From Fabrea salina (taxonomy: Eukaryota; Ciliophora; Heterotrichea; Heterotrichida; Fabreidae): a DNA stretch of 64,000 bases. The DNA is taken from positions 1 to 64,000 of the forward strand of contig JALIHJ010000021.1 in the NCBI GenBank assembly GCA_022984795.1. The letters are read 5' to 3'. This document shows, one piece after another, positions 43,595-52,849 of the stretch (within the stretch, counting starts at the first letter, position 1; each line of letters begins with the position of its first letter). The notes below the pieces were generated by a model. The model had not been told where the DNA came from, made no database searches, and was given only the letters and a program-made list of their open reading frames with translations. The position numbers and the translations under genes are program-made.

Positions 43595-46192
43595 ATGTCT
43601 TACTTCACAACAACACGCAGAGGTGAGATCCCTGAGCTCCAGGAAGAACTTAACTCTAACAAACAAGACAGGAAACAAGATGCCATCAAAAAAGTAATAG
43701 CTGCTATGACTGTAGGTAAAGACGTGTCTTCTTTGTTTCCGCATGTGATCAAATGTATGGAGTCCCCCAACTTAGAACTCAAAAAACTCGTTTACCTCTA
43801 CATCATCAACTACGCCAAGTCACAGCCTGACCTTGCCATTATGGCTGTCAACTCCTTTAGAAAAGACGCCCGCAACCCCACTAACCCCCTCATTAGGGCC
43901 CTTGCTGTCAGAACTATGGGCTGCATTCGAGTGGAACGCATCACAGAGTACCTTGCTGAGCCCCTTAAAGACGCACTTAACGACGAAGACCCCTATGTGC
44001 GCAAAACAGCTGCTATTTGTGTTGCAAAGTTGTATGAAATATCTCCTTCTTTGGTAGAAGAAGACGACTTCTTGAAGATACTAAGTGACTTACTCGAAGA
44101 CGGCAACGCAATGGTAGTGGCTAACTCTGTTGCTGCAATAGCTGAAATAAGTGAGGTGCGCAGAAAGTCTGCAGTGCAGTTAAACCCTTCAAAAGTCAAC
44201 AGACTATTAGCGGCTTTAGGAGACTGCAACGAGTGGGGCCAGGTTTACATTCTAGACTATGCGGGGACTTACTCGCCCCAAGACGTAGAAGAAGCTGAAA
44301 GTATAATTGAAAGAGTTGTTCCGAGACTAGCTCACTCTAACTCTGCAGTGGTCATAGCAGCTGTGAAGGTGATCATGCGGTTTATGGACTTCGTTACGAG
44401 TGCAGAAACTATCAGGAACCTCTGCAGAAAGTTAGCACCTAGCTTGGTGTCTTTGATAGGAACTGAGCCTGAGATGCAGTACGTGGCTTTGAGGTGCATT
44501 AACTTGATTATCCAGAAACGACCTAACATTTTGGAAAAAGAAGTTAAGGTGTTTTTTTGCAAGTACAATGACCCTATTTACGTGAAGTTAGAAAAGCTAG
44601 ACGTGATGGTCCGACTGGCTGATTCCAAAAACATAGACCAGGTACTTCACGAACTTAAAGAGTACGCTTCTGAAGTAGACGTTGAGTTCGTGAGGAAGAG
44701 TGTAAGGGCAATTGGTAAGTGCGCCGTCAAACTAGAAAGGGCAGTTGACAGATGCATCTCAACACTACTGGACTTGATCAGTTTGAAAGTGAACTATGTA
44801 GTCCAGGAAGCCATCATAGTGATCAGGGATGTGTTCAGAAAGTACCCCAACAGGTACGAAATGATCATAAAAGACCTGTTTTCTAACTTAGAAAACCTAG
44901 ACGACCCTGAGGCCAAGGCTTCAATGGTTTGGATCATAGGAGAGTACTCTGACCGGATAGACGACGCTGACGTGCAGCTCAGTCAGTTTTTGGAAAACTT
45001 CACAGAAGAGCCGTCTAGTGTGCAGGTGCAACTCTTAACAGCTACTGTGAAACTCTTTTTGAAAAGGCCAGAAGACTCCGAAGAACTCATAACTGACTTG
45101 CTAAAACAAGCCACAGAAAAGGTTTCGAACCCTGACATAAGGGAAAGGGCCTACATTTACTGGCGGCTGTTGTCCTTAGACCCTGAGTCAGCTAAAACCA
45201 TTATACTGGGAGAGAAACCCACTATTTCTGACGACACAGGAGACTTAGACTCCAGTTTAGTAGAGAAATTGCTGGATCAGTTAGGCCGTTTAGCTTCAAT
45301 TTACCAAAAGCCCAGTGAAGCTATAACTGCTAAAAGAGCAGAAAAAATGCCAGAGTTCCAAGAAGAAGAAGAAGAAATTGAATACGACTCTTCAGGAAAC
45401 AAACTAAGTGAAATGGGAACTGGAGACTTGCTGGGAATAGGAGAAGAAGCTTCCAAACAGGCCAAAGTGCCTCTGCAAGTAGTGCTTCAAAAGAGTTCCT
45501 CCGGGACTAGTGGCAACAAAGGGCTCCAGATCGAAATGGCTTTTGAGAAAAAAGGAGAAGACATTATGCTTGACTGCAAATTCACTAACTTTAGCAGCAC
45601 TGAGTTAGGAGACTGGGCAATTCAGTTCAACGTGAACTACTACGGGTTAACTCCGGGAGGAGCACTGGCTTTGCCTAACATTTTGCCAGATTCCTCAGCT
45701 GGAATAAGGATTCCAATATCCAGTTCAGGCAAAACAGACCCGAAACCTCCGTCTGTGCCCTTTATAGTGCAGATGGCAGTGAAGTCTTCTCTAGACATTT
45801 TTTACTTCCAAACTCCGTGCATGCTCACAGTGCTTTTGTCTGAGTCAGGACTGCTGGCCAAAGAAGAGTTTAAAAACACTTGGCAGCAAATACAAGAAGA
45901 CTTAGAGTTTTCCCATGACCTCCAAAGTATCCACAAAGCCCACTCAGACGCGCAGAAAGTTAGGAAGAGACTAGAAGACAACTTTATTTTTTACGTTGCA
46001 GGCAAAGAGAACGAGGCTGGGGAAACTGTTATGTACTTTTCGTGTAGAGACTTAAAAGGAGAACCGCTGGTGTCAGAAGTGAGAGTTCCAAGCCCTGTTT
46101 CACAAGTCCAAGTGACCTGCAAGACATCAGTGTCTTCGTTAGGGCCTTTGTTCATCCAAGCTGTTAACTTCTTACTTGCAACAAACAACTAA
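43595..46192 (+). CDS. AP1B1/AP2B1: Beta-adaptin, AP-1/AP-2 clathrin adaptor large subunit
   Basis: An 865-aa beta subunit of the AP-1/AP-2 adaptor complexes, which sort cargo into clathrin-coated vesicles at the Golgi, endosomes or plasma membrane. The helical trunk (about 1-560) opens with the family block RRGEIPELQEELNSNKQDRK and continues AIKKVIAAMTVGKDVSSLFP, NPLIRALAVRTMGCIRVERI and LKDALNDEDPYVRKTAAICV. A hinge near 600-640 is acidic (FQEEEEEIEYDSSG) and contains GDLLGIG. The ear domain (about 645-865) has NKGLQIEMAFEKKGEDIMLD, with ISSSGKTDPKPPSVPFIVQM in its second half. Ciliates often have one or few beta genes shared by AP-1 and AP-2, so I do not assign which complex. Confidence 0.95.
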   Translation: MSYFTTTRRGEIPELQEELNSNKQDRKQDAIKKVIAAMTVGKDVSSLFPHVIKCMESPNLELKKLVYLYIINYAKSQPDLAIMAVNSFRKDARNPTNPLIRALAVRTMGCIRVERITEYLAEPLKDALNDEDPYVRKTAAICVAKLYEISPSLVEEDDFLKILSDLLEDGNAMVVANSVAAIAEISEVRRKSAVQLNPSKVNRLLAALGDCNEWGQVYILDYAGTYSPQDVEEAESIIERVVPRLAHSNSAVVIAAVKVIMRFMDFVTSAETIRNLCRKLAPSLVSLIGTEPEMQYVALRCINLIIQKRPNILEKEVKVFFCKYNDPIYVKLEKLDVMVRLADSKNIDQVLHELKEYASEVDVEFVRKSVRAIGKCAVKLERAVDRCISTLLDLISLKVNYVVQEAIIVIRDVFRKYPNRYEMIIKDLFSNLENLDDPEAKASMVWIIGEYSDRIDDADVQLSQFLENFTEEPSSVQVQLLTATVKLFLKRPEDSEELITDLLKQATEKVSNPDIRERAYIYWRLLSLDPESAKTIILGEKPTISDDTGDLDSSLVEKLLDQLGRLASIYQKPSEAITAKRAEKMPEFQEEEEEIEYDSSGNKLSEMGTGDLLGIGEEASKQAKVPLQVVLQKSSSGTSGNKGLQIEMAFEKKGEDIMLDCKFTNFSSTELGDWAIQFNVNYYGLTPGGALALPNILPDSSAGIRIPISSSGKTDPKPPSVPFIVQMAVKSSLDIFYFQTPCMLTVLLSESGLLAKEEFKNTWQQIQEDLEFSHDLQSIHKAHSDAQKVRKRLEDNFIFYVAGKENEAGETVMYFSCRDLKGEPLVSEVRVPSPVSQVQVTCKTSVSSLGPLFIQAVNFLLATNN

Positions 46193-46203
46193 TACAATAA
46201 TAA

Positions 46204-47643
46204 ATGGGAGGCAAGAAGAAGAAGGGAGGAAAGAAGAAAGGCAAGAAAGGAAAGAAGGGACAAAAGGACCCCAGGGACTCCGTTCCTGAAGAAATCAAAA
46301 GCATGGACATCGCTTCCTTGAAGCGAGAAATTGAGTCATGGCGGCAACAGTTACTTGACACCAAGGTTTCGAGGAACAAGTTCCAAAACGAAAAAGACAT
46401 TATCAAGCAGTTCTACGAAGTAACCCGCAAAGACCTAGAAGACATCAAAGCCCAAGTGATGAACAAAGACACAGAGATGGAAAAACTAGAAGAAAACCAC
46501 AGAGTAGAAGTCAAAGTTTACACCCAAAAAATCAAACACCTCGAGTACGACCACCAAAACTCTTTGGGGCAACTAAACATTGACTCTAAAGAAACCCAAA
46601 AGGACGAAACTAACCACCACATCAAAAGCCAAAACCAAATGAAACTTGAAAAAATCGAACTCAAAAAAGAAATTGAAGAACAAGAACTAGCCAACATCCA
46701 GAAAATCAACAAAGAAATGGAAAGCTACGACAAGGCCATGAAGAACCTTGAAAGGACTTATGAAGAACAACTCAAAGACATAGAAAACAACTACCAACAA
46801 AAACTACAAACTCTCAAAGAAAACTTAGAACTCAGACTCAAAGTCGAAATCCACGAAGTCGAAGAAAGAAAAAACAAACACAGAAACAACTTAAAAGCCA
46901 AACACGAAAAAGCCTTTAGAACTATCAAAGACTACTACAACGACATCACTAAAACCAACCTTGAAAAGATCAAAGAACTCAAAGACGAAAAAAACAAACT
47001 CGAAAACAACCAAGTCGAAAACAAAGACTCCATTGAAGAACTCAGAAAAGAAAACGAAAAACTCAAAAAACCCCTTGATGAAGCCAGGGCTGAACTAGCC
47101 ATGCTAGAAGACAAACTCAAAGACTACCACCTAGACAAAGTCTCTTTACTCAACGCTAAAAAGCGCCTCAAGTCGCTTATGAACAAACTAGAGCAGTCCA
47201 AACAAGACAAGCGGGAACTAGAAACCCAGTACCGCCAAGTACTCCAGGAAAAAGACGAACTCTACAAACGCTACGAGTCCACTATCGACAGAGTCAGAAA
47301 CAAGTCTGAGTACAAAAACATCTTTTTGGACCAAAGACTTGCAGCCCTTGAAGACAACCTGAACCGCAAAGAGGCCCAACTCCAAGAAGTCCTTAACCGA
47401 GTCAACCTAGAACCTTCTTACGTGGTAGAAATCAACAAGAAGATAGAAGAGTCTTTAGAAGCCAAAAACACCGTTATCAAGAACCTGAAGTACTCTTTAG
47501 CCCACGCAATCAAAGCTTACAACGATGCCATTCGGGTCTACGAAGCTAAGTTAGTAGAGTTCGGCATTCCTCCAGAAGAACTTGGGTTCCAGCCTATTGA
47601 GTCAGAAACCTCCACTATGCCCGCAGGGCTTGTAGCTGCTTAA
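46204..47643 (+). CDS. DRC4: Dynein regulatory complex subunit 4 (GAS8/trypanin)
   Basis: A 479-aa, almost wholly coiled-coil protein matching DRC4/GAS8, a structural part of the nexin-dynein regulatory complex of motile cilia. It starts with a Lys/Gly-rich tail (MGGKKKKGGKKKGKKGKKGQ), like animal DRC4 (MAPKKKGKKGKAKG). Then come FQNEKDIIKQFYEVTRKDLE, HLEYDHQNSLGQLN (animal YLLYEHQNNLSE), IKDYYNDITKTNLEKIKELK (animal [20 protein letters not shown]) and the C-terminal NRVNLEPSYVVEINKKIEES. Length equals animal GAS8 (about 478 aa). Codon use in the body is strikingly A-rich with many AAC, AAA and GAC codons, as expected for a Lys/Glu/Asn coiled coil. Confidence 0.95.
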   Translation: MGGKKKKGGKKKGKKGKKGQKDPRDSVPEEIKSMDIASLKREIESWRQQLLDTKVSRNKFQNEKDIIKQFYEVTRKDLEDIKAQVMNKDTEMEKLEENHRVEVKVYTQKIKHLEYDHQNSLGQLNIDSKETQKDETNHHIKSQNQMKLEKIELKKEIEEQELANIQKINKEMESYDKAMKNLERTYEEQLKDIENNYQQKLQTLKENLELRLKVEIHEVEERKNKHRNNLKAKHEKAFRTIKDYYNDITKTNLEKIKELKDEKNKLENNQVENKDSIEELRKENEKLKKPLDEARAELAMLEDKLKDYHLDKVSLLNAKKRLKSLMNKLEQSKQDKRELETQYRQVLQEKDELYKRYESTIDRVRNKSEYKNIFLDQRLAALEDNLNRKEAQLQEVLNRVNLEPSYVVEINKKIEESLEAKNTVIKNLKYSLAHAIKAYNDAIRVYEAKLVEFGIPPEELGFQPIESETSTMPAGLVAA

Positions 47644-47653
47644 TTATTTTTAA

Positions 47654-50600
47654 ATGGAACAAAACCCCTACGACTTGTCTGGCTGGTTTTCGAAGTTATT
47701 TATGCTGTGGTTAGTTCCTGTTATGAAGCAAACTGCCAAACTAGGAGTTTCTGAAGAAACTGTTTTGCCCCTTTCGGAAGAAATCGAGATTTCAATAACC
47801 AGTAACCGACTTAAGAAAGAACTCCAAAAAGAACTTTCAGGAGAGAATCCTAGTTTCTTGAAAGCTGTGTTCAGGACCTTTGGAGCAGAGTACTTCAGAG
47901 CAGGTGTTCCTTTTATACTTTCCTACGTTTGTAACTTGCTGGTTGCTGTGATCATAGGAGAGGTTATTCTTGTCATAGAGGGCGGAGGTGAGTGGAAAGG
48001 AGTAGTTCTTAGTTTCAGTATGGTGCTGTTGATGGTTCTTGGAACTTGGCAGAACGACAGGGGTTTTTGGCAAAACAACTTGTTGTCTGTGAAGTTAGAG
48101 TATTCTGGACTGATGGTGCTTTACGAAAAGCTTCTGGAGGTTTCAAACATTTCACTGAACTCAGGAGATGCAGCAGGGCAACTACTGGCTTTAGGTGCCA
48201 CTGACATGCATTCTTTTAACTTGCTAGTTTTTACTTCTTTTGTTTGGACAGTGCCCTTTTACCTCTTGGGAGGAGGACTGGTGCTTTGGTTCAAGTTAGG
48301 CCTTGCTGGAGTGCTGGGTCTGCTTTTGATTGTGCTTAACATTCCTTTGCAACTGTTAATTGCCCATGCTAGTGGAAAACTCCGAACCAAAGTGGGTGCT
48401 TTCACTGACTCCCGCATAAAGCTGACCAGCAACATTATTCAAGGGATTAGGATAATCAAGTTCTACACTTGGGAAGTTGCTTTCCAGAAGCTAGTTGCTG
48501 CTTTGCGGGTTTCAGAAGTGTCTGCTATTTGGAAAAAAGCTTTGCTGAAGCTGTTGATGATGACTCTTCTGGTAAGTGGGCAAGGCATAGTGTTGCTTTT
48601 CACCTTTTACGTTTACTTAGAACTGGGTGGAGAACTTGAAGTCTCCAGAGTATTTACTTCAGTGAGCATTTTGATGAGTGCCCACTACTACACAACGGGG
48701 CTGGTTTCTACAGGTATGATAATCAGAGGAATGTACTCTTCAGTTTCGGAGCGCACAACTAAAGCCCTTACTCTGCCCAACAAAGAAAAAGTTGTTAAGC
48801 AGGAAAAAAGAAATGCCTCTGTAAGACTACTTGAAGTAAGTGCAGGCTGGGAGAACATGCAGAAAGTCGACAGTTTAAGTGCTAATGGAGGACTCATTAC
48901 TAGTTCAGCTTGCAGGTGCACCAGCATTATAGACATGAGTTTTTACTTAGAGCCAGGAGAACTCTGTGCAGTGGTAGGGCCTGTGGGGAGTGGAAAAAGT
49001 TCTTTGTTGTACACAATAATGGGAGAAACTTTTATAGGAAGTGGAGAACTAACGGTAGGGGGCTCAGTGGCGTTTGTGGAGCAAGAGCCTTGGATAATTA
49101 CTGGAACCATTAGAGACAACATTTGCATAGGTCAAGAGTACCAAGAGGAGCTGTACGAAGGAGTGGTGGAAGCCTGTGGTCTTGTAGAAGACCTCGAAAG
49201 CATGCAGCACGGAGACCTTACACTTGTAGGAGAAAAAGGAAACACTTTGAGTGGAGGCCAAAAAGCCAGAATAGCACTTGCTAGGGCCCTGTACTGCTCT
49301 AGGGATATTTACTTACTAGACGACCCCTTAAGTGCAGTGGACAGTCGAGTTGCCAACAAACTGTTCAATAACTGCATCAAGGAGTTTCTGAAGCACAAGA
49401 CAAAACTGCTAGTTACGAACCAAATTCACTTTTTAGACAAGTGCGACAAAGTTTTGTTGATTGACTCAGGAAAAGTTGCTTTTTTTGGGAAGTACTCAGA
49501 AATGAAGGAACTGCCATGGGCTTTGGAACTTATAGGCCAGAACTCAGAAAGTTACAAAGCAGAAGCCCACAAACTTCAGGTAAAGATGATTGGTGAATTC
49601 AGAAACTCTAGTGACTACTCCTACAACAATCAAAAAGCTAAGGACACTAAAAGTGTTAGGGTGGAAGAACAGGCAAAGGGCTCAGTGCCTCTTAAAGTTT
49701 ACTTGAACTACTTCAAGCTAAGTTTTAAGTCTGTGTGGGCACTTTTGAGTTTTGTTGTGGTGTGCTTGGGTATTCAGTCTGTGTACTTGGGAGTGCAATA
49801 CTGGATAGCTTACTGGAGTGAAGCTAAGGACCAGTCAGACCCTTTTTACACAGAAGTACTTGGAGTTCTTGTAGCTGTAGTGCTAGTTACTACCTTTTTA
49901 AGGAACGCTGGGTTTGTGAGGGCAATTAACTTGTCTAACTTGTCAGTGCACAACAAAGCAGTTTCAAGGGTGCTTTTTGCACCTTTAGTATTTTTTGAGT
50001 CGAATCCTTCAGGGAGACTCATCAATAGGTTTTCAAAAGATGTTTACGTAATGGATGAACATCTCCAAACTACTTTGTCAGACGTGTACATGTTTTTCTT
50101 GATACTGACGGGGTACCTGTGTTATATTATTTACGTGGTCCCTTTGAACTTGATGGTGCTTGGAATTTACTTAGGCTTTGTAGTGGTTTTGTACAGGTTT
50201 TGTGTAAGTCACATTAGAGACCTCAACAGAATGGACTTGGTCAAAAGAAGTCCAGTGATAGATCACTTCGGAAACACTATTCAAGGCTTAGTGAATATCA
50301 GGTGTTTTAACTGGGAAACTGTTTTTAGGACCCAAATGGTTTCTTTAATCAACGAAAACTCTAAAGTGCTTTTCCACCGCCTTGCAGTAGTTAGGTTCTT
50401 TGTGCTGTTCACGGGTTTGGGTGCTGCTTTTTCTGTAGGTTTGAATGCTTTGGGTTTGGTTCTTTTTGCAGAAGACTCAGGAATGGCTTCAGTGAGCTTA
50501 AGTTTTACAGTGAGCATGATGTCTTTTCTGCCTTGGTTCTTTAAATCACTAGTGGACACTGAAGTAAGCATGTCAAGCACCCAAAGACTTTTTGAGTACA

Positions 50601-51472
50601 CTCAGTTGCAGCCTGAAGGTCCTTTAGAGTGCAGAGAACTCAAAGTGCACAGTGGAACTATAGAGTTCTCTAATGTAACTATGAGATACAGAGAACACCT
50701 TGAGTTTGCTTTGCTGGGATGCAGTTTCAGAGTTGAAGCCGGAAGCAAAGTAGGAATTGTAGGAAGAACTGGCTGTGGAAAAAGCACTTTGCTAGGGGTG
50801 CTTTTTAGAAGCGTGCCTTTGTTTGACGGAACAGTGTACATTGACGGCCAAGACACAAGTAAAGTAGGACTGCACGACCTTAGGAAGAAGATTTCAATAA
50901 TTCCCCAAGTGCCTTTTCTGTTTTCAGGCACTTTGAGGAAAAACCTAGATCCCTTTGGTGAGTTCGAAGAAGACGACTTATGGGATGCCCTTGAGTGTGT
51001 GGACTTGTACAACTACTTTCAGAACCAAAACTTGCAACTTGAAACTAAGATAGACTCCAACTCTGCAGCTTTGTCAGTAGGGCAGAAACAACTACTGTGT
51101 TTAGCCAGAGCTGTTTTGCGCAGAAACAAAATACTAGTTCTAGACGAAGCTACTGCTTTTGTAGACCTTAACACTGACCAGTTCATACACGAAACCATCA
51201 AAGAAAAGTTCGCAAACTGCACCGTTTTAACTATTGCGCACCGACTCCACTCAGTTATTGAAAGCGACGCCATCATAGTTATGGACAAAGGAAGAGTTAA
51301 AGAACATGGCAGACCCAACGAACTCATCAGCAGAAAAGGCACCATGCTGCAGAAGTTTGTTGAAGAGTACGGAAACAAAGAAGCTACTCGACTCCGCAGA
51401 GCCACAACTAGAACCAATAAACCTAAAAAGTCCAAAGCTGTACAAAAACTCAACACAAAAGTCCTAGGTTAA
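47654..51472 (+). CDS. ABC transporter, subfamily C (MRP-like), second gene
   Basis: A 1272-aa TMD1-NBD1-TMD2-NBD2 transporter without TMD0. NBD1: Walker A GPVGSGKSSLLYTIMGE near residue 440, signature LSGGQKARIALARA, Walker B DIYLLDDPLSAVD. NBD2: Walker A GRTGCGKSTLLGVLF near 1036, signature LSVGQKQLLCLARA, Walker B KILVLDEATAFVD. In NBD2 the catalytic position after Walker B is Glu, while in NBD1 it is Asp, the usual ABCC asymmetry. The tail is basic (TRLRRATTRTNKPKKSKAVQ). It is a clear but distant paralogue of 5266-8907 (different TMD sequence and tail), so not a recent duplicate. Substrate unknown. Confidence 0.95.
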   Translation: MEQNPYDLSGWFSKLFMLWLVPVMKQTAKLGVSEETVLPLSEEIEISITSNRLKKELQKELSGENPSFLKAVFRTFGAEYFRAGVPFILSYVCNLLVAVIIGEVILVIEGGGEWKGVVLSFSMVLLMVLGTWQNDRGFWQNNLLSVKLEYSGLMVLYEKLLEVSNISLNSGDAAGQLLALGATDMHSFNLLVFTSFVWTVPFYLLGGGLVLWFKLGLAGVLGLLLIVLNIPLQLLIAHASGKLRTKVGAFTDSRIKLTSNIIQGIRIIKFYTWEVAFQKLVAALRVSEVSAIWKKALLKLLMMTLLVSGQGIVLLFTFYVYLELGGELEVSRVFTSVSILMSAHYYTTGLVSTGMIIRGMYSSVSERTTKALTLPNKEKVVKQEKRNASVRLLEVSAGWENMQKVDSLSANGGLITSSACRCTSIIDMSFYLEPGELCAVVGPVGSGKSSLLYTIMGETFIGSGELTVGGSVAFVEQEPWIITGTIRDNICIGQEYQEELYEGVVEACGLVEDLESMQHGDLTLVGEKGNTLSGGQKARIALARALYCSRDIYLLDDPLSAVDSRVANKLFNNCIKEFLKHKTKLLVTNQIHFLDKCDKVLLIDSGKVAFFGKYSEMKELPWALELIGQNSESYKAEAHKLQVKMIGEFRNSSDYSYNNQKAKDTKSVRVEEQAKGSVPLKVYLNYFKLSFKSVWALLSFVVVCLGIQSVYLGVQYWIAYWSEAKDQSDPFYTEVLGVLVAVVLVTTFLRNAGFVRAINLSNLSVHNKAVSRVLFAPLVFFESNPSGRLINRFSKDVYVMDEHLQTTLSDVYMFFLILTGYLCYIIYVVPLNLMVLGIYLGFVVVLYRFCVSHIRDLNRMDLVKRSPVIDHFGNTIQGLVNIRCFNWETVFRTQMVSLINENSKVLFHRLAVVRFFVLFTGLGAAFSVGLNALGLVLFAEDSGMASVSLSFTVSMMSFLPWFFKSLVDTEVSMSSTQRLFEYTQLQPEGPLECRELKVHSGTIEFSNVTMRYREHLEFALLGCSFRVEAGSKVGIVGRTGCGKSTLLGVLFRSVPLFDGTVYIDGQDTSKVGLHDLRKKISIIPQVPFLFSGTLRKNLDPFGEFEEDDLWDALECVDLYNYFQNQNLQLETKIDSNSAALSVGQKQLLCLARAVLRRNKILVLDEATAFVDLNTDQFIHETIKEKFANCTVLTIAHRLHSVIESDAIIVMDKGRVKEHGRPNELISRKGTMLQKFVEEYGNKEATRLRRATTRTNKPKKSKAVQKLNTKVLG

Positions 51473-51475
51473 TAA

Positions 51476-52792
51476 CTAAGCAATGCTTCTGTTTCTAGTT
51501 TCAGTAGTCAACAAAGCAAGAACCCCCACAACTGAAAAGCAGAAGCCCACTATAAGTATACTTATGTACAAGCCCCCTTCATTCTGGAGCAAAACTCCTA
51601 TAGTCAAAGGAGAAACCAAACCTCCGAACTTGCACCAAGCATGAGTCCAGCCCACTCCTAGTGACCTTATTTCAGTTGGGTAACTCTCAGACACTAGGGT
51701 GTAAGCTGCAGAGTACCCTGTGAAAGAAAATAAGTAAATTCCACAAGAAAACACCAAAACTTCTAAGTAAGAGCTTGAAAGCATAAACAACCCACAACTC
51801 AAACCACACAAAAAGTACCCTACAGCTACAGTGCCTTTTCGGCCCAAACAGGTTTCTACTGTGTAAGATGCCAAAGCAATGCCAGGGATTCCTGTAGACA
51901 TCTGAAGCACCATAGTGGAGTAAAGCCCCTTACTAACTACTCCTAGTTGGTTGAGGAACGAAGGCATGAAAAGCACAGTTGCCGAAAAAGACAGGTCTGA
52001 CAGAAAAAGCAAAACTGAAAACAAAAGTGTTTTCTTGAGGTACTCCTTAGAAAAAAGCTTTTTGAATGAAGACTTTTGTTTAGGCAGCAAAAAGCCATAG
52101 TCTAGACTCACCTCAGACTCTGTGTTCCCGTTAGCCAAAGCTAACTTTTTCAAGGTGCACTCGCACTTTTCGATTCTTCCTTTTATGTACAAAAACTTGG
52201 GGGACTCCAGTAAAAATAGTCTTAGTGCCCACACCACTACTTGCATCACAACCGAAACCCCTGGAAGGTACTTCCAAGTGAGCCCCGTTGTTTCGATCAG
52301 TAATCCAAGTAACCCAGCTAGTACTCCACCAACTACCCAACAAGCTGACATCAGCACTGTAGTCCAGCGCTTAGAAGGGGGACACAACTCTAAGTAAGAA
52401 GGCCCCCCCAAAGCAATTTCGCCTCCTATGCCTACTCCCAACACCAGGGCAACTACTCTCATCATGCAGTAGTCTGTACATAAAACTGATAAGACTCCTC
52501 CCAAAAAAGTAACTCCACCCACTACCTTAAAAGTAAGCACCCTTCCAGCTAAGTCGCCTAAGTAACCAAATAAGTAACTTCCCACAAATAACCCAAGGTT
52601 AGAGAGGGTTCCTATAACTCCCTTTTGGTACTCAGTCAAGTCCCAGTCAGCACTGTACAAAATAATAGAGATTCCAACGCTCCAAAGCATGCCCATGACC
52701 CAAGCACCTCCGCAAGCCAAAAAGTTGTAGTAGGAGTACCTGCCCCAGCCAATTCTTTCTAACTCGTTATCCAAAGCTTCTATTTGTTCCAT
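51476..52792 (-). CDS. Major facilitator superfamily transporter
   Basis: A 438-aa MFS transporter with about 12 TM helices. The loop 2-3 motif is FGYLGDLAGRVLTFKVVGG (family G-x-x-x-D-R/K-x-G-R). GVGIGGEIALGGPSYLELCP follows in TM4 as in the SV2/organic-ion and phosphate or sugar porter branches, and a second copy of the loop motif lies in the C-half (ETCLGRKGTVAVGYFLCGLS). The loop between helices 6 and 7 is short (about 45 residues). It moves a small solute across a membrane; which one is not visible. Its stop is 3 bp from that of the convergent ABC transporter. Confidence 0.9.
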   Translation of the reverse strand: MEQIEALDNELERIGWGRYSYYNFLACGGAWVMGMLWSVGISIILYSADWDLTEYQKGVIGTLSNLGLFVGSYLFGYLGDLAGRVLTFKVVGGVTFLGGVLSVLCTDYCMMRVVALVLGVGIGGEIALGGPSYLELCPPSKRWTTVLMSACWVVGGVLAGLLGLLIETTGLTWKYLPGVSVVMQVVVWALRLFLLESPKFLYIKGRIEKCECTLKKLALANGNTESEVSLDYGFLLPKQKSSFKKLFSKEYLKKTLLFSVLLFLSDLSFSATVLFMPSFLNQLGVVSKGLYSTMVLQMSTGIPGIALASYTVETCLGRKGTVAVGYFLCGLSCGLFMLSSSYLEVLVFSCGIYLFSFTGYSAAYTLVSESYPTEIRSLGVGWTHAWCKFGGLVSPLTIGVLLQNEGGLYISILIVGFCFSVVGVLALLTTETRNRSIA

Positions 52793-52849
52793 CCCTATTT
52801 AGAATTCTAAAAGTAACGCACATCCGGAGATTGAACATATTATAAAAGA

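Noticed and set aside
5266-51472. The two ABCC transporters as a recent tandem or dispersed duplication
   Set aside because: They share only family motifs; membrane domains and tails differ widely.
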